This document shows, one piece after another, positions 14,113-22,051 of a DNA stretch of 24,294 bases. The DNA is from Candidatus Doudnabacteria bacterium. Its GTDB lineage: Bacteria > Patescibacteriota > Doudnabacteria > UBA920 > O2-02-FULL-48-8. Location of the stretch: contig JACQJI010000002.1 of the NCBI GenBank assembly GCA_016198045.1, positions 1-24,294 of the forward strand, given 5' to 3'. The notes under the pieces were generated by a model. It saw nothing but the letters and a program-made list of their open reading frames with translations, searched no databases and was not told the DNA's origin. A program made the translations under genes and the position numbers. Each line of letters starts with the position of its first letter. Position 1 is the stretch's first letter.

Positions 14113-16395
14113 ATGGATTTCAAGCAAAAACTTTTACTTATTGATGGGCACGCGTTGTTTCATAGAGCCTTTCATGCCCTGCCCGCCATGAGCAACTCCC
14201 AAGGCTTTCCGACTGGGGCGATTTTTGGATTTTTTTCCATGTTTTTCAAAGCGCTGGCTGACATCAAGCCAACTCACGCTTCGGTCGTGTTTGACGTGCC
14301 GGGAGCAACCTTTCGCGATCAGTTGGCTGCAGACTATAAAGCCACGCGCAAAGCCGCTCCCGATGAGCTGACCATGCAATTGCCCAAAGTTAAAGAGATT
14401 TTAGGCGCGTTGAATGTCCCGGTTTATGAAAAGGTTGGCTTTGAAGCCGATGATCTCCTTGGGATCATTGCTCACAAAACCCCGAAGGACGTTTTGAACA
14501 TTATTGTCACAGGCGATTTGGATTTGCTGCAACTGATCGACAAGCACACTCAAGTTTATCGGTTCAAAATCGGCTTCAGCGACATCCAAATTTTTGACGA
14601 AGCGAAAATGGTGGAAGTTTACGGACTCAAGCCATCGCAATGGGTGGATTACAAAGCCATCAGGGGAGATACTTCGGATAATATTCCCGGTGTTCCAGGG
14701 ATTGGCGAAAAAGGCGCGCTGGAATTGATCAAGCAATTCGGGTCATTAGATGGGGTTTATAAAGCCGTCGAGGTGGGAGATAAAAGAATTAAGCCGGGAA
14801 CTCTCAGAAAACTCGTTGAGGGAAAAGACAGAGCTTATCTTTCATACAAACTGGCGCACATTGACCAAAAAAATCATTTTGAGTTCGGTTTTAAGAATTC
14901 AAAAGTCGGCGATTACGGTAAGGAGAAGGTTATAAAATTACTGAATGAACTCGGAATTAAGGCTCTAACCAGTCGTTTGCCAGGACCAGTGTCAAAGATG
15001 CCCTTTGACATTAAAAAAGACTCCCCTTTGGAGCAGAAGCCAGAAGCTCTAATCGCGGCTTATCTTTTGAATCCGGGTCAGCGCAGTTATGAAGCCGAAG
15101 ATTTAGACAAACTACTGCCACAGCTGAAGGAAAAAAGCTTGTTTAAGATTTACCAGGAGATCGAGCTTCCGTTAATGCAGGTGCTTGCCAACATGCAGAA
15201 ACGAGGCATCAAACTGGACGTTGATTATTTAAGCATGCTTTCGAAACAAGCGGATGGCGAGATTCAGAAGTTGACCAAACAGATTCATAAGCTAGCCGGC
15301 GGCGAGTTTAATATCTCCTCGCCCATTCAGCTGCGCGAAGTTTTGTTCGACAAACTACAAATCCCCACCCAAGGCTTAAGAAAAACAGGCAAAACCAAAG
15401 CGCTGTCTACGGCCGCCACGGTTTTGGAAAAAATGCGCGGCCAGCATCCGATTGTCGATTTAATTTTTGAATACCGCGAGCTGACCAAACTCAAATCAAC
15501 CTACTTGGATGCGCTGCCAAAATTGGTTTCACCCAAAGACGGCCGGCTGCATACGACTTATAGCCAGACTATTGCCGCCACCGGCCGGCTGTCTTCCTCG
15601 GAACCCAATCTGCAAAACATTCCCATCAAAACCGAGCTGGGCAACCAAATCCGCAAAGCGTTTGTCGCTGACAAGGGGTTTGTCCTGGCATCTCTTGATT
15701 ATTCCCAAATTGAGCTCCGGATCGCGGCTTCAGAATCCGAAGATCGCGAAATGATTAAAATTTTCCAATCTGGAACTGACTTCCACACAGCCACGGCAGC
15801 TAGAATTTTTGACGTCAAAGAATCAGATGTGACCAGACAGCAGCGGCGGGATGCCAAGACCATCAATTTTTCCGTACTCTACGGCGTCTCAGCTTTCGGT
15901 TTGTCCGAACGAAGCGAGATGGACCGGGCGTCTGCCGGTGAGTTCATCAAGCGCTACTTCCAAGCATTCCCGAAACTGAAAAAGTATATCGATGAAACCA
16001 TTGCCAACGCTCATCAGGACGGATTTGTTAAAAATGCCTTAGGAAGAATCCGCTATTTCCCAGACATAAACACGCCCAACTTCAGCCTCCGCACTGCGGC
16101 TGAGCGCGCGGCGTTTAATATGCCGATCCAATCTTTGGCGGCGGATATTCTGAAGATGGCTATGATCCGGATTGAGAAAGAATTGCCGGAAGCGAGGATG
16201 TTGCTGACAGTACATGATGAGCTTGTCTTTGAAATTACACCAGAGAAAGTTGACGAATTGGTCCCCAAGCTCAAGCAAATCATGGAATCGGTTCATACCC
16301 TTAAGGTTCCAGTGGCCGTGGAGGCCAAGATTGGGCCTAATTGGATGGAGATGGAGAGATATGATGCAAATGATGCTAATGAAATGCCAATTTAG
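14113..16395 (+). CDS. polA: DNA polymerase I without proofreading domain
   Basis: Family A polymerase for gap filling and Okazaki fragment processing. The 760 residues are well short of the about 930 of E. coli PolA. The 5' nuclease domain is intact (about 1-285; LLLIDGHALFHRAFHA, FEADDLLG, VTGDLDLLQL, RGDTSDNIPGVPGIG). The region where the 3'-5' exonuclease belongs (about 290-345) is very short and lacks the D-x-E exonuclease motif, so proofreading is predicted absent. The polymerase domain follows with motif A DYSQIELR, motif B RRDAKTINFSVLYG and motif C VHDELVFE. Its ATG directly follows a long imperfect stem; TATTCT 6 nt before the ATG may drive a leaderless transcript. Confidence 0.95.
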   Translation: MDFKQKLLLIDGHALFHRAFHALPAMSNSQGFPTGAIFGFFSMFFKALADIKPTHASVVFDVPGATFRDQLAADYKATRKAAPDELTMQLPKVKEILGALNVPVYEKVGFEADDLLGIIAHKTPKDVLNIIVTGDLDLLQLIDKHTQVYRFKIGFSDIQIFDEAKMVEVYGLKPSQWVDYKAIRGDTSDNIPGVPGIGEKGALELIKQFGSLDGVYKAVEVGDKRIKPGTLRKLVEGKDRAYLSYKLAHIDQKNHFEFGFKNSKVGDYGKEKVIKLLNELGIKALTSRLPGPVSKMPFDIKKDSPLEQKPEALIAAYLLNPGQRSYEAEDLDKLLPQLKEKSLFKIYQEIELPLMQVLANMQKRGIKLDVDYLSMLSKQADGEIQKLTKQIHKLAGGEFNISSPIQLREVLFDKLQIPTQGLRKTGKTKALSTAATVLEKMRGQHPIVDLIFEYRELTKLKSTYLDALPKLVSPKDGRLHTTYSQTIAATGRLSSSEPNLQNIPIKTELGNQIRKAFVADKGFVLASLDYSQIELRIAASESEDREMIKIFQSGTDFHTATAARIFDVKESDVTRQQRRDAKTINFSVLYGVSAFGLSERSEMDRASAGEFIKRYFQAFPKLKKYIDETIANAHQDGFVKNALGRIRYFPDINTPNFSLRTAAERAAFNMPIQSLAADILKMAMIRIEKELPEARMLLTVHDELVFEITPEKVDELVPKLKQIMESVHTLKVPVAVEAKIGPNWMEMERYDANDANEMPI

Positions 16396-16407
16396 CTAAT
16401 TGCCAAT

Positions 16408-16812
16408 ATGAAAAATTTTAACGATTTGATTTATCCTGAGTTATCTTACAAAATTACTGGAATATTATTTGCGGTTCATAATCAGTTGGGACGATTTTGC
16501 AATGAGAAACAGTATGCAGATGCAATTGAGGCGGCATTTAAAGGCCAGGGCTTGAAATATGAACGTGAAAAAGTCTTAGATCCAAGCTTTGCAGCTGAAA
16601 TGCCCGGAAGGAATAAGATTGACTTTATTGTCGAGGATAAAATAATTCTTGAAATCAAATCTAGTAGAATGTTAACCAAGGAAAATTATTATCAAGTTGT
16701 AAGATATCTTAGAGCCTTAAATAAAAAATTAGGTTTACTTGTTAACTTTCGGGCTAAATATTTAGAACCTAAAAGAATTTTAAATTCCCAGGTTAAGGCC
16801 ATTAGCAATTAG
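16408..16812 (+). CDS. GxxExxY protein (PD-(D/E)xK nuclease-like)
   Basis: A 134-residue protein of the GxxExxY family. The name-giving motif appears as LGRFCNEKQYADAIEAAF (about 27-44), where the canonical Gly-x-x-Glu-x-x-Tyr is slightly stretched. The core KIDFIVEDKIILEIKSS (about 70-86) has the D and E-x-K of a PD-(D/E)xK-like fold. Such proteins are small and widespread in environmental genomes. Nuclease activity has been suggested from the fold, but the function is not established. It lies 12 nt after polA and 25 nt before ppa. It is visibly more AT-rich than either neighbour, which is compatible with a recent insertion. Confidence 0.8.
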   Translation: MKNFNDLIYPELSYKITGILFAVHNQLGRFCNEKQYADAIEAAFKGQGLKYEREKVLDPSFAAEMPGRNKIDFIVEDKIILEIKSSRMLTKENYYQVVRYLRALNKKLGLLVNFRAKYLEPKRILNSQVKAISN

Positions 16813-16837
16813 TATTATTGGCATAAGATTCGCATAT

Positions 16838-17341
16838 ATGCATCGCAAATTAAAAGACACTCCACTCGGGACACCGGAACAATTCAATGTCGTGGTTGAG
16901 ATTCCCAGGGGATCGGTGGATAAAATTGAATATGACGAGAACAAGGATGAAATGCACGTGGACTTCGTGTTCAAGGATGGCTTTACTTTTCAATATAATT
17001 ATGGATTCATCCCACATACCAGGACTGACGACGGAGACACTTTGGACGCTATACTTTTGGGCACCAAGCCGATGGCATCCGGGACAGTGGTGCTTTGCCG
17101 CCCCATAGGGGTCATGAGACAGATCGACCGCGGGCAGGTGGATGACAAAATCATTGCCGTGCCGGTGGGAGATAAAGAAACGCAAAAATACCAGTCCGTG
17201 GAAGATATTTCGCAAGAAGAAATTAAGCAATTTATTCTGTTTTACGCCGAAGTCGCCAGGCAAAAACAAAAAACCATTGAAATTACCGGGTTCGAAGACA
17301 AAGACAAGGCAATTGAGGCCATTAGAAAAGCAATGATATGA
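16838..17341 (+). CDS. ppa: Inorganic pyrophosphatase (family I)
   Basis: A soluble family I enzyme that hydrolyses pyrophosphate released by DNA, RNA and protein synthesis. The 167 residues fit the bacterial family. Motifs: VVVEIPRGSVDKIEYD (about 18-33), FTFQYNYGFIPHT with the metal-binding DDGDTLDA (about 65-72), and IDRGQVDDKIIAVPVGD. The signature normally reads D-x-D-P-x-D; here Thr replaces Pro, while the three aspartates are kept. It ends in TGA at 17339-17341, overlapping a possible 19-codon mini-ORF. It is the last recognisable gene of the plus-strand polA group and converges on rpsT. Confidence 0.93.
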   Translation: MHRKLKDTPLGTPEQFNVVVEIPRGSVDKIEYDENKDEMHVDFVFKDGFTFQYNYGFIPHTRTDDGDTLDAILLGTKPMASGTVVLCRPIGVMRQIDRGQVDDKIIAVPVGDKETQKYQSVEDISQEEIKQFILFYAEVARQKQKTIEITGFEDKDKAIEAIRKAMI

Positions 17342-17397
17342 AATTTGATTACTACACGGAGACAGTGCAAGAAAAGTTTAAGAAATTCCTATTCTAA
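17338..17397 (+). CDS. Possible mini-ORF or gene remnant overlapping ppa
   Basis: ATG 17338 overlaps the ppa stop in the arrangement ATGA and opens a 19-codon frame (MKFDYYTETVQEKFKKFLF) ending in TAA. Such an overlap is typical of translational coupling, and the peptide looks like a plausible protein start. It may be a coupled small protein, the remains of a truncated gene, or chance. It runs straight into the inverted repeat at 17390-17429. Confidence 0.25.
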   Translation: MKFDYYTETVQEKFKKFLF

Positions 17398-17429
17398 TGA
17401 ATGGTGTAATTACACCAAATGCTAGAATA
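17390..17429. repeat. Nested inverted repeat downstream of ppa
   Basis: TATTCTA (17390-17396) pairs with TAGAATA (17423-17429) around a perfect 14-nt palindrome GGTGTAATTACACC (17403-17416). The inner palindrome looks like an operator half-site pair; the whole could also end the ppa transcript. An imperfect CCTGC...ACAGGTAGG repeat follows at about 17448-17470. Confidence 0.5.
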
Positions 17430-17508
17430 ACATAAAATGTGCGGCCGCGCCTGCTTACGGACAGGTAGGCAAAACACATCGGTGATTTTTTCATAAAATA
17501 TAAAAAAG

Positions 17509-17530
17509 ATCCCGGATCGGAGTCCGGGAT
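17509..17530 (-). terminator. Rho-independent terminator of rpsT
   Basis: ATCCCGGA (17509-17516), a 6-nt loop and TCCGGGAT (17523-17530). On the minus strand the stem is followed by CTTTTTTA (complement of about 17501-17508). It lies 13 nt beyond the rpsT stop codon. Confidence 0.88.
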
Positions 17531-17542
17531 GGTTGCGAGTAG

Positions 17543-17785
17543 TTACGCTTTTTTGGCAATCAGTTTTGATAATCGGGATTTGAGTCGGGAGGCCGTATTT
17601 TTGTGAATAATGTGCTTTTTGGCGGCCTTATCTAGAGCGGAAAAAGCATCTGTCAGCGCTTGCGGAGTTTTGAGCTTGCGCGCCTGTTTGACGGCTTTCT
17701 TGATTTTATCAAGCGCTACGAGGTTGGTTACTCGGCGTTTGATATTCTGCCTCGCGGCTTTGATGGCGGATTTAGTATTGGGCAT
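17543..17785 (-). CDS. rpsT: 30S ribosomal protein S20
   Basis: S20 is a basic three-helix protein that binds 16S rRNA during 30S assembly. The 80 residues match the family: MPNTKSAIKAARQNIKRR at the start, LKTPQALTDAFSALDKAAKK in the middle, and HKNTASRLKSRLSKLIAKK at the end. It is a single-gene unit with its own terminator. A TATAAA on the minus strand lies 7 nt before the ATG, so a very short or absent leader is likely. The upstream sequence (17786-17825) is a run of TTAGT/TATAGGTGATAGG phrases like those in the loops of the stem-loop repeats. Confidence 0.95.
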   Translation of the reverse strand: MPNTKSAIKAARQNIKRRVTNLVALDKIKKAVKQARKLKTPQALTDAFSALDKAAKKHIIHKNTASRLKSRLSKLIAKKA

Positions 17786-17886
17786 AGGTTAGTTTATAGG
17801 TGATAGGTTATAGTTGATAGAAATTAAGCGACACTTCCTGGTAGCTCGGGAATGATAGCAGAAATATACACTTAATGCAACGCCTT

Positions 17887-17975
17887 TCGCATTCGCGAGG
17901 CCGACAAAGCGTCGGCCGTGGCGATCTATTCCGAGATTAGATTGCTTCGTCGCTAATCACTCCTCGCAAATGCGA
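17887..17975. repeat. Multi-hairpin intergenic repeat between rpsT and uvrB
   Basis: The outer arms TCGCATTCGCGAGG (17887-17900) and CCTCGCAAATGCGA (17962-17975) are complementary at 13 of 14 positions. They enclose GGCCGAC/GTCGGCC (17899-17905 with 17911-17917) and GATTAG/CTAATC (17935-17940 with 17953-17958). The phrases (GCGAGGCCGA, AGATTGCTTCGTCGC) resemble a dispersed palindromic repeat common in environmental bacteria. It lies downstream of uvrB, whose stop is at 17989. Confidence 0.7.
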
Positions 17976-17988
17976 GAAGTTGCTATAA

Positions 17989-20001
17989 TTATTTAAATTT
18001 ATGGCGCTTCATGCGGGTTTTGTCTCGGATGGCTTGGATTTGGTCGCGGATTGAGGCGGCTTTTTCGAAATCTAAGTTTTTTGCGGCCAAATCCATCTGG
18101 TCCCTTAATTCTTCAACCAGATAAGCGATCTCTTGTTTTGACATTTTTGTTATATCCGTCTCGTCTTGTTTCTTGTCTCTTGTTTCTAATTTCTGTCCAG
18201 CCAGCCGGGATTCTTTGATGGCTTTTTTGATTCCTTCTGGTGTAATATCGTGCTGCGTGTTGTATTCTTCCTGGATTTTGCGGCGGCGGGTGACTTCGTC
18301 CATGGCGCGTTGCATGGAACCCGTGATTTTGTCAGCATACATAATCACATGCCCTTCCACGTGCCGCGCGGCCCGGCCCATCACCTGGATAAGAGAAGTT
18401 TCGGAACGCAAAAACCCTTCTTTGTCCGCGTCGAGTATCGCGACCAATGAGACTTCTGGCAGATCCAGCCCTTCCCGCAAAAGATTGATGCCTACAACCA
18501 CATCGTAAACTCCAAGCCGCAAGTCTCTTAAGATTTCCAGCCGCTTCAGAGTTTCTATGTCTGCGTGCAGATAATGAACCCGCACGCCATACTCCGTCAG
18601 ATAACTGGACAGCTCTTCAGCCATGTTTTTGGTTAAGGTTGTCACCAAAATCCTCTGCTTCTTTTTCACTCGCTGTTGAATTTCCTCCATGAGGTCATCA
18701 ACTTGATTTTTGGTCGGACGGATTTCTATTTGGGGATCCAGCAAGCCGGTCGGCCGGATTAATTGCTCCGCGACCAGCGAAGAAATTTTGATCTCCCGTT
18801 CTTTGACCGGCGTGGCAGAGACAAAAATAGTCTGATCAATTTTTTTCTCAAACTCTTCAAATTTAAGCGGCCGATTGTCTAAAGCGCTCGGCAGCCGAAA
18901 TCCATAATCAATCAAGGTTTGCTTTCTACTATGGTCACCTTCGTACATGCCGCCGATTTGAGGCAGAGTGATGTGTGATTCGTCAATGAACAGTAAGAAG
19001 TCATCCGGAAAATAATCAATAAGCGTGGATGGCGGCTCGCCGCTCTTGCGGAAATCCAAATGCCTGGAATAATTTTCAATGCCATTGACAAAGCCAGTCT
19101 CAATCATCATCTCGATGTCAAAGTTGGTGCGCTGTTCGATCCGCTGCGCTTCCACGAGCTTATCCTGTTTTTTGAAAAATTTAACCTGATCCATCAATTC
19201 AGCCCGAATATTCTCGATGGCGGCCAGCATTTTTTCCCGCGGCGTGACAAAATGTTTGGCCGGAAACAAACGCAGACTGTCGCTGGCTGGGTGCTGACTA
19301 TCGCGGACATCTTGGCCAGTCAAAGGGTCATGAGTAGTAATTTTTTCAACCTCGTCTCCGTAAAAATTTATCCGATAAACTTTGTCCTCTGAGGCCGGAA
19401 TTATTTCTACCACGTCTCCGCGCACCCGGTAAGTCCCTCTCTGGAGGTTGACGTCATTGCGACTGAACTGCAAATCAGTCAGGCGGCGCAAAAATTTGTC
19501 GCGCTTGATGCTTGTCCCAACCTTGAGTGGTATGGAAAGCTCTAAGTAATCTCCAGGCGAACCCAAACCGTAGATGCAGGAAACCGAAGCCACAATTAGG
19601 ACGTCTTGGCGACTAAGCAGACTTTGTGTGGCCGCGTTGCGCAGCTTATCTATTTCCTCATTGATTTCCGTCTCTTTTTCGATGTAAGTGTCACTGCGCG
19701 GAATGTAAGCCTCCGGCTGATAGTAATCATAATAGGAAACAAAATAATGCACCGCGTTGTCCGGAAAGAAATCCTGAAATTCCGATGCGAGCTGGGCGGC
19801 CAAGGTTTTATTGTGGGAAATGACCAGTGTCGGTTTCTGGATCTTTTCAATCACATTGGCCATGGTAAAAGTCTTGCCGCTGCCAGTCACCCCGAGCAAT
19901 GTTTGATAACGATAATTTTTTTCAAGGCCTTTGACCAGCTTTTCAATCGCCTGCGGCTGATCGCCGGAAGGTTGGAATGGAGATATGAGTTTAAAGTTCA
20001 T
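17989..20001 (-). CDS. uvrB: Excinuclease ABC subunit B
   Basis: UvrB is the damage-verifying helicase-like subunit of nucleotide excision repair. The 670 residues are full length. Visible are Walker A GVTGSGKT (about 37-44), the beta-hairpin that clamps DNA (VSYYDYYQPEAYIP), helicase motif II region (LLFIDESH), motif VI (QVMGRAARH), and a C-terminal UVR motif ELRDQMDLAAKNLDFEKAASIRDQI that contacts UvrC. uvrA and uvrC are not in the window. The gene stands alone on the minus strand; its start region is divergent from the small plus-strand gene at 20114. No strong Shine-Dalgarno is visible before the ATG. Confidence 0.97.
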   Translation of the reverse strand: MNFKLISPFQPSGDQPQAIEKLVKGLEKNYRYQTLLGVTGSGKTFTMANVIEKIQKPTLVISHNKTLAAQLASEFQDFFPDNAVHYFVSYYDYYQPEAYIPRSDTYIEKETEINEEIDKLRNAATQSLLSRQDVLIVASVSCIYGLGSPGDYLELSIPLKVGTSIKRDKFLRRLTDLQFSRNDVNLQRGTYRVRGDVVEIIPASEDKVYRINFYGDEVEKITTHDPLTGQDVRDSQHPASDSLRLFPAKHFVTPREKMLAAIENIRAELMDQVKFFKKQDKLVEAQRIEQRTNFDIEMMIETGFVNGIENYSRHLDFRKSGEPPSTLIDYFPDDFLLFIDESHITLPQIGGMYEGDHSRKQTLIDYGFRLPSALDNRPLKFEEFEKKIDQTIFVSATPVKEREIKISSLVAEQLIRPTGLLDPQIEIRPTKNQVDDLMEEIQQRVKKKQRILVTTLTKNMAEELSSYLTEYGVRVHYLHADIETLKRLEILRDLRLGVYDVVVGINLLREGLDLPEVSLVAILDADKEGFLRSETSLIQVMGRAARHVEGHVIMYADKITGSMQRAMDEVTRRRKIQEEYNTQHDITPEGIKKAIKESRLAGQKLETRDKKQDETDITKMSKQEIAYLVEELRDQMDLAAKNLDFEKAASIRDQIQAIRDKTRMKRHKFK

Positions 20002-20102
20002 AAAGTTTTTAAAGTGAAAAGGTCAAACTTCATTGTAACAAACAGCGCTTGGATTTGTATAGTGGGCCTAAACTAGGTTAAGCTGGTATTGGTCGGTTTC
20101 CA

Positions 20103-20109
20103 AGGAGGA
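20103..20109 (+). promoter_or_regulatory. Strong Shine-Dalgarno fixing the start at 20114
   Basis: AAGGAGG lies 4 nt before the ATG, one of the very few near-consensus ribosome binding sites in the window. A TATAGT at 20058-20063 could be its -10. Confidence 0.65.
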
Positions 20110-20113
20110 AGTC

Positions 20114-20476
20114 ATGCAGGTCAAGATTTATCTCTTCCCGAAGCATATCACTCTCAACGTTCTCAAGCCTCGGGCGAAACTCCTGCTGCAGATTTTAGTG
20201 ATTGAGGGCGGGTTGGAATTGGTGCCGGTTCGCTGGGATGGACAAACCGAGTCACTGCCGACCAATGAACGAGTGATCGTTCGGGCCTCGACCCAATTGC
20301 CCGGATGTAAACAGATGCGATTCCCGGCAGGTCTCGTTCAATTCTGCCGGATACACGGCCATTTCCTGTTCTACGATGAGTACCTTGTCGACGATGCGGG
20401 CGAGCTCGATGACGACCCGATGAAGTTCACCGAGGCGGCCAGGAAGTTCGTGGCCAGCCTTTCTGCGCAACGGTAG
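20114..20476 (+). CDS. Orphan protein of unknown function, GC-richer than its neighbours
   Basis: A 120-residue protein that I do not recognise. It starts MQVKIYLFPKHITLNVLKP, has a beta-rich middle (LELVPVRWDGQ, ERVIVRAST), two cysteines (LPGCKQM, QFCRIHG) and an acidic stretch DDAGELDDDP before an alanine-rich helical end. There is no signal peptide or membrane segment. The start is well supported by AAGGAGG directly upstream. Both the GC-rich codon usage and the consensus Shine-Dalgarno differ from neighbouring housekeeping genes and resemble the GC-rich gene at 2328-4058, which suggests acquisition from a similar source. It sits between divergent uvrB and the leaderless ruvA promoter. Confidence 0.65.
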   Translation: MQVKIYLFPKHITLNVLKPRAKLLLQILVIEGGLELVPVRWDGQTESLPTNERVIVRASTQLPGCKQMRFPAGLVQFCRIHGHFLFYDEYLVDDAGELDDDPMKFTEAARKFVASLSAQR

Positions 20477-20499
20477 CACAATGCCGCTAGCGCTTTTTT

Positions 20500-20528
20500 T
20501 TGTCAACGCCCAAGCCTTTGGATATAAT
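20500..20528 (+). promoter_or_regulatory. ruvA promoter (leaderless)
   Basis: TTGTCA (20500-20505), a 17-bp spacer and a perfect TATAAT (20523-20528), followed by 6 nt and the ruvA ATG at 20535. The predicted transcription start is the A of the start codon. Confidence 0.75.
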
Positions 20529-20534
20529 GCAACC

Positions 20535-21101
20535 ATGATCGGTTCCATTACTGGCCAAGTTCAACATAAAGGTGCGGGATACCTCATAGTCGATGCCCAC
20601 GGCGTGGGCTACAAAGTTTTTGTAATTCCCGCTTTATTGCTTAAAGTCAAAGTTGGGCAAGAGTTAAGCTTGGTGATTTCCACTTATGTGCGCGAGGATC
20701 AGATCTCGCTTTATGGCTTTGAAATTCTGCCCGAATTGGAATTTTTTGAATTGCTGCTGACTGTTTCTGGCATTGGCCCTAAGTCAGCTCTAGGAATTAT
20801 GTCGCTGGCCAGCCTAGAAATGATCAAGTCGGCCATTGTTTCGGAAGACCCTAGCGTGTTTACCAAAGTTTCGGGGATTGGCACTAAGACGGCTGAGCGC
20901 GTGATCGTGGAACTCAAAGGCAAGCTTCGGGAAGAAAAAGACGCCGCCCCGGTGGCCCGCGAGCATTCAGAAGCCTTAGATGCTTTGCTGGCGCTTGGTT
21001 ACACGCAACAGCAGGCACGGGAGGCTTTGAAGGCCGTGCCGGCGGAAGTGACCAAACTGCAAGAAAAAGTTAAGTTAGCGTTGAAGTCACTCGGTAAATA
21101 A
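20535..21101 (+). CDS. ruvA: Holliday junction binding protein RuvA
   Basis: RuvA tetramers bind Holliday junctions and recruit the RuvB motor. From ATG 20535 the protein is 188 residues (MIGSITGQVQHKGAGYLIVDAHGVGY), the usual RuvA start. The in-frame ATG at 20481 lies upstream of the promoter and is rejected. The N-terminal OB-fold is followed by two helix-hairpin-helix motifs (VSGIGPKSALGIMS and VSGIGTKTAERVIVELKGKL) and a C-terminal RuvB-contacting domain (SEALDALLALGYTQQQAREAL). It is followed without a gap by the FemAB-like gene, whose ATG comes directly after the TAA. ruvC is not seen; ruvB is at 5510-6547. Confidence 0.96.
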   Translation: MIGSITGQVQHKGAGYLIVDAHGVGYKVFVIPALLLKVKVGQELSLVISTYVREDQISLYGFEILPELEFFELLLTVSGIGPKSALGIMSLASLEMIKSAIVSEDPSVFTKVSGIGTKTAERVIVELKGKLREEKDAAPVAREHSEALDALLALGYTQQQAREALKAVPAEVTKLQEKVKLALKSLGK

Positions 21102-22028
21102 ATGATTTCAAATCTTTCACAAGAGGCTTGGGACACGAAAGTCATCGAGCTTTCTGGCTCGATTTTACAGTCTTGGGTTTGGGGAGAGTTCCAGCAGTCG
21201 CTGGGACAGAAAATTTTTCGTTTTTCAGATGAGACCTCTGCCAGCTTGGCAATTGAAACTGCTCTGCCGATGGGTAAAAAATATCTTTATTGCCCCCGCG
21301 GACCTTTGGGTGATCCCCAGTCAGCTCTAGCTGATCTCAAAAAGTTATCCGAAGACCATTCCGTAGTGTTTGCCAGAGTTGAACCGCAGGTAAAATTAGA
21401 CTTACCCGCTTCCCCCAAAGAAACCCAGCCATCTCATAACTGGATGTTATCTTTGGACAAAGAGGAGGAAGAGCTGCTGATGCGCATGAAGCCCAAAACC
21501 CGGTATAACATCAATCTGGCCCAGAGAAAGGGTGTTATGGTGCGCGAAGGCAGCAAGCCAGATTTGATCATGCTTTATAAATTATTTTTGGAAACCGCGG
21601 CCAGAAACAAATTCAAACTGCATCCGCAGAACTATTATTGGCAGATGTTTGAGACCCTTGCCCCGAACTGTTTGAAAATTCTAGTGGCTGAATACAAAAG
21701 ACAACCTTTGGCTGGCATGATTTTAACCGTATTTTCCGATACGGCCACTTATTTGCACGGCGGTTCTTCCCATCAAATGAAAGAAGCCATGGCGCCGTAT
21801 TTGCTGCATTGGGAAGCCATAAAATTGGCCAAACGAGCAGGATTCACAACTTACGACTTCGGTGGCATTAATTCTTTCGGCTCCTGGGCCGGGATTACCA
21901 GGTTCAAAAAATCATTCGGCGGCTACGAAGTCAATTATCCAGGAAGTTATGACCTAGTTTTCTCTCCGATTTGGTATAATGTCTATAAGAATGCAAGATT
22001 GCTAAGGAAAATTCTTACTACCCACTAG
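21102..22028 (+). CDS. FemAB/FemX-like peptidyltransferase
   Basis: A GNAT-fold transferase of the FemABX group, which adds amino acids from aminoacyl-tRNA to the peptidoglycan precursor stem peptide. The 308 residues show the features of a single-chain member: QSWVWGEFQQSLGQKIFRF near the N-terminus, the conserved MKPKTRYNINLAQRKGV (about 128-144), AGMILTVFSDTATYLHGGSS and APYLLHWEAIKLAKRAGFTTYDFGGI, then FKKSFGG. There is no coiled-coil arm like that of Staphylococcus FemA. It starts immediately after ruvA and is likely coupled to it. Together with VanW it points to a modified cell wall. Substrate specificity cannot be read. Confidence 0.88.
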   Translation: MISNLSQEAWDTKVIELSGSILQSWVWGEFQQSLGQKIFRFSDETSASLAIETALPMGKKYLYCPRGPLGDPQSALADLKKLSEDHSVVFARVEPQVKLDLPASPKETQPSHNWMLSLDKEEEELLMRMKPKTRYNINLAQRKGVMVREGSKPDLIMLYKLFLETAARNKFKLHPQNYYWQMFETLAPNCLKILVAEYKRQPLAGMILTVFSDTATYLHGGSSHQMKEAMAPYLLHWEAIKLAKRAGFTTYDFGGINSFGSWAGITRFKKSFGGYEVNYPGSYDLVFSPIWYNVYKNARLLRKILTTH

Positions 22029-22051
22029 CCACTACTCACTACAAACTAATT

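Noticed and set aside
20481..20534. Upstream extension of ruvA
   Set aside because: The codons run through a TTGTCA/17/TATAAT promoter, and RuvA proteins start at MIGSITG.
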